DNA of 64,000 bases from assembly GCF_050113635.1 (NCBI RefSeq), contig NZ_JBNJLT010000003.1, positions 62,001 through 126,000 on the forward strand, in the 5' to 3' direction. Shown here piece by piece: positions 62,095 through 64,000 of the stretch. The stretch is from Marinimicrobium sp050113635. GTDB lineage: Bacteria; Pseudomonadota; Gammaproteobacteria; Pseudomonadales; Cellvibrionaceae. Position 1 is the first letter of the stretch; every line of letters begins with the position of its first letter. The notes beneath the pieces were generated by a model. It had not been told where the DNA came from, did no database searches, and saw nothing but the letters and a program-made list of their open reading frames with translations. The position numbers and the translations under genes are program-made.

Positions 62095-62320
62095 AATGTC
62101 TCTCCTTACTGTGAGTCGGAATCGGACCGGAGCCCGGTTACTTGCGTATTGAAACTTGCACAGTAGATATTGCAGAGGTCGTGCCAGCTTTTAAAATTTT
62201 TATAACTCATTGATAAGTAAGGAGAAAATATTTTTCTCGGCTGTAAGGTGTGGCGGCGATCACTGTGCGTTTTCGCTCATGTGCCAATATGACTCACTCA
62301 TCGGTGTGCCGTATTGACAA

Positions 62321-63709
62321 TCAGTCGTCAGTTTCCAGCCAGCGGTAGAGCGTACGTCGCCCGATATTGAGAATATCCGCAGCCTGTTTTTTGTTGCCTT
62401 CCACCTGGTTGAGCACGTATTGGATATAGCTGCGCTCTACGGCTTCCAGTGACACCAGGGTGTCGTCTTCGGTGGGTGGTTGCCAGCGGTTTCCCGAAGC
62501 GGCCGGTGGCGAGACGGGTAGCTGGTGGACCCGGTCGGGCAGGTGTTCCGGGCCGATCAGGCGCCCGGTGCAAAATGTTACGGCGCGTTCGACGATGTTT
62601 CCGAGTTCGCGCACATTACCGGGAAAGGGGTAGCGTTTGAGCAGGTTGAGCGCTTCGGTGCTCAGCCCGTCGACCGGCTGCTGGCGGCGGCCATTGAACT
62701 GATGGATCAGGTGGGCGATCAGCCGCTCGATATCGTCGCCCCGCTGGCGCAGCGGTGGCACGTCCAGCGCAAAGGTTTCCAGTCGATAAAAAAGGTCTTC
62801 GCGGAAGCGGCCCTCGGCGACCTCGTCGGGCAGTTCGCGGTGCGTGGCGGCAATGATGCGCACATCGAGGCTTTGCTCGGCGTTGCTGCCGACGGGGCGA
62901 ACCTTGCCGTCCTGCAGGATGCGCAACAGGCTGGACTGCATTTCCATCGGCATTTCACCGATTTCATCCAGCATCAGTGTGCCCCCGTCGGCGGCGGCGA
63001 ACAGGCCGCGCCGGGCCTTGGTCGCGCCTGTGAATGCGCCAGCGGCGTGCCCGAACAGCTCACTCTCCAACAGGTTGGCGGCGATGCCCCCACAGTTCAG
63101 GGCGATAAACGGGCCGTTGCGGCGGTCGCTTTCGCGATGAATGGCCCGCGCCACCAGTTCCTTGCCGACGCCACTTTCGCCGGTGACCAGCACGGGGCCG
63201 TCCGCCTGGGCCACTTGCCGAATTTGAGTGAACAGCTGGCGCATCGCCGGGCTGCGCCCGATCATGCCGTGAAATTCACCCTGGTCGAGCAAACGCCGGT
63301 AGTAACCCAGCTCCTGCTCCAGCTGTTGGCGCTGAAGGGTACGGGTGACCGAAAGGGAAAAGTGGTCCAGATCCAGCGGTTTGGTAAGAAAGTCGTCCGC
63401 TCCGCGCTTGAGGGCATCCACTGCCTGGTCAATGGTGCCGAAGGCGGTGATGGCGATAAAGGCTGGGCGCACGGGCAGGCGATGCAGCTCTTCCAGTAAA
63501 TCCAGGCCATTGCCATCGGGCAGGTGCAGGTCACTGATCACCAGTTGTGGCGCTTCCTCGGCCAGCCACTGCCGCGCCGAACTCAGATCGCCTTTGCCTG
63601 CACAGCGATGGTCGGCGTCGGTCAGCTCATCCAGCAGGAGTTGGCGCAGGTCGGGATCGTCTTCGATGACCAGAATGTCGATGGGGCCGCTGGGCGCCGA
63701 ATCAGTCAT
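62321..63709 (-). CDS. Sigma-54-dependent NtrC-family response regulator
   Basis: A 462-residue protein. Receiver domain (about 10-125) with the phosphoacceptor D60 (LVISDLHLPDGNG) and K109 (FLTKPLDLDHF). The AAA+ domain has Walker A GESGVGKE (about 176), the sigma-54 contact loop GAFTGA, and Walker B GGTLMLDEIGEMP. The C-terminal Fis-type helix-turn-helix is NKKQAADILNIGRRTLYRWL. It activates sigma-54 promoters when phosphorylated. It overlaps the upstream kinase gene by eight bases. The target genes are not identified. Confidence 0.96.
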   Translation of the reverse strand: MTDSAPSGPIDILVIEDDPDLRQLLLDELTDADHRCAGKGDLSSARQWLAEEAPQLVISDLHLPDGNGLDLLEELHRLPVRPAFIAITAFGTIDQAVDALKRGADDFLTKPLDLDHFSLSVTRTLQRQQLEQELGYYRRLLDQGEFHGMIGRSPAMRQLFTQIRQVAQADGPVLVTGESGVGKELVARAIHRESDRRNGPFIALNCGGIAANLLESELFGHAAGAFTGATKARRGLFAAADGGTLMLDEIGEMPMEMQSSLLRILQDGKVRPVGSNAEQSLDVRIIAATHRELPDEVAEGRFREDLFYRLETFALDVPPLRQRGDDIERLIAHLIHQFNGRRQQPVDGLSTEALNLLKRYPFPGNVRELGNIVERAVTFCTGRLIGPEHLPDRVHQLPVSPPAASGNRWQPPTEDDTLVSLEAVERSYIQYVLNQVEGNKKQAADILNIGRRTLYRWLETDD

Positions 63710-64000
63710 TGGGGTTGTCCTCGCGCAAGGGTGTGGCGGTGGGCGCGTCTGCGGGTGGCTGGAAAGGGATGGTTAGCTCGAAACGGGCTCCGCCGAGTTC
63801 GCTATCGCCGATTTCGATATGGCCGCCGTGTTCGGTCACTACTGCGTTGACGACCGCCAGGCCGAGGCCAGTGCCGACACCGACCGGCTTGGTGGTCACG
63901 AAAGGTTCAAGCAATCGGGGTTGAATGGCTGGATCGATACCGGGGCCATCGTCTTCGACCGTAAGGTGCAACTGCCCTGAGCCGCAGTGCCAGCTCAGTT
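63702..64000 (-). CDS. Sensor histidine kinase, C-terminal end only
   Basis: The gene runs past base 64000; about 99 codons are visible. They carry the HATPase domain G1 box (VEDDGPGIDPAIQPRLLEPF), the F box (FVTTKPVG) and the G2 box (GTGLGLAVVNAVV), ending TATPLREDNPND. The stop overlaps the start of the NtrC-type regulator, so the two form a two-component pair. Sensor and dimerisation domains are outside the window, so the signal is unknown. Confidence 0.93.
   Translation of the reverse strand, partial: LSWHCGSGQLHLTVEDDGPGIDPAIQPRLLEPFVTTKPVGVGTGLGLAVVNAVVTEHGGHIEIGDSELGGARFELTIPFQPPADAPTATPLREDNPND

Noticed and set aside
62221..62239. A/T-rich inverted repeat GAGAAAA-TAT-TTTTCTC as terminator of the NtrC-type regulator
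   Set aside because: The 7-bp arms (62222-62228 and 62232-62238) are A/T-rich, and the element lies about 80 bases past the stop, so a terminator role is too weak to claim.
62525..63499. A 324-codon plus-strand frame opposite the NtrC-type regulator
   Set aside because: It is antisense to the AAA+ and receiver domains and has no signal or motif of its own.

Overview
The window looks like a chromosome segment of a Gram-negative gammaproteobacterium, most likely a marine or salt-tolerant polysaccharide degrader of the Cellvibrionales (Cellvibrio/Saccharophagus/Marinimicrobium type). Reasons: the ubiE-ubiJ-ubiB order, TamA/TamB, an alpha-2-macroglobulin plus PbpC pair, a secreted GH5 enzyme with a CBM2 and a poly-serine linker (a hallmark of that group), scattered GH28 and GH95 enzymes, and salt-related transporters (BCCT, NhaD). 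This placement is inference from gene content. No tRNA, rRNA, CRISPR array, insertion sequence or prophage was seen. Coding density is high, with about 42 protein genes.

Layout. 1-1570 (minus): ubiquinone genes ubiE, ubiJ and the start of ubiB. 1681-5843: a retropepsin-like aspartic protease, an orphan OmpR-type response regulator with a Fur-box-like promoter, and a convergent TonB-dependent receptor. 6094-13782: a 1770-residue alpha-2-macroglobulin lipoprotein followed 3 bp later by pbpC. 13851-15983: a DUF1111 dihaem lipoprotein. 16371-21826: tamA-tamB. 21862-30545: a CHASE/PAS/GGDEF/EAL protein, tatD, a GH28 enzyme, a MATE exporter and radA. 30672-36422: a porin and a BCCT carrier, mak fructokinase and nhaD. 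36588-41753: a periplasmic SBP-Cache fusion protein, a TauE/SafE carrier, an OxyR-like LysR regulator and a flavin-dependent halogenase. 41812-47316: ettA, a GH95 lipoprotein, an MliC-like lysozyme inhibitor and a cytochrome b561. 47332-52887: a giant UvrA-type protein with four ATPase modules. 53082-57060: a GNAT acetyltransferase, a sialidase-fold lipoprotein, a DUF1244 protein and the GH5-CBM2 enzyme. 57061-57949: an AT-rich patch with one orphan gene. 58127-64000: yjdM, a DUF2231 plus sorbosone-dehydrogenase operon behind a long hairpin, DUF4426-rdgB, a DUF4168 protein and an NtrC-type two-component pair that runs off the end.

How they fit together. Several envelope genes (tamA/tamB, pbpC with alpha-2-macroglobulin, the MliC inhibitor, the DUF1111 and TonB proteins) point to outer-membrane assembly and protection. 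The CAZymes are dispersed rather than gathered in one polysaccharide-utilisation locus. The least routine regions are: (a) the TauE / OxyR-like regulator / halogenase block, where the regulator lacks the peroxidatic cysteine and a 14-bp tandem triplet lies upstream; (b) the nhaD / SBP-Cache divergent region with an 18-bp perfect palindrome; (c) the four-ATPase UvrA; and (d) the long hairpin predicted at the 5' end of the DUF2231-sorbosone dehydrogenase transcript. No wholly new multi-gene system can be claimed from the sequence alone.
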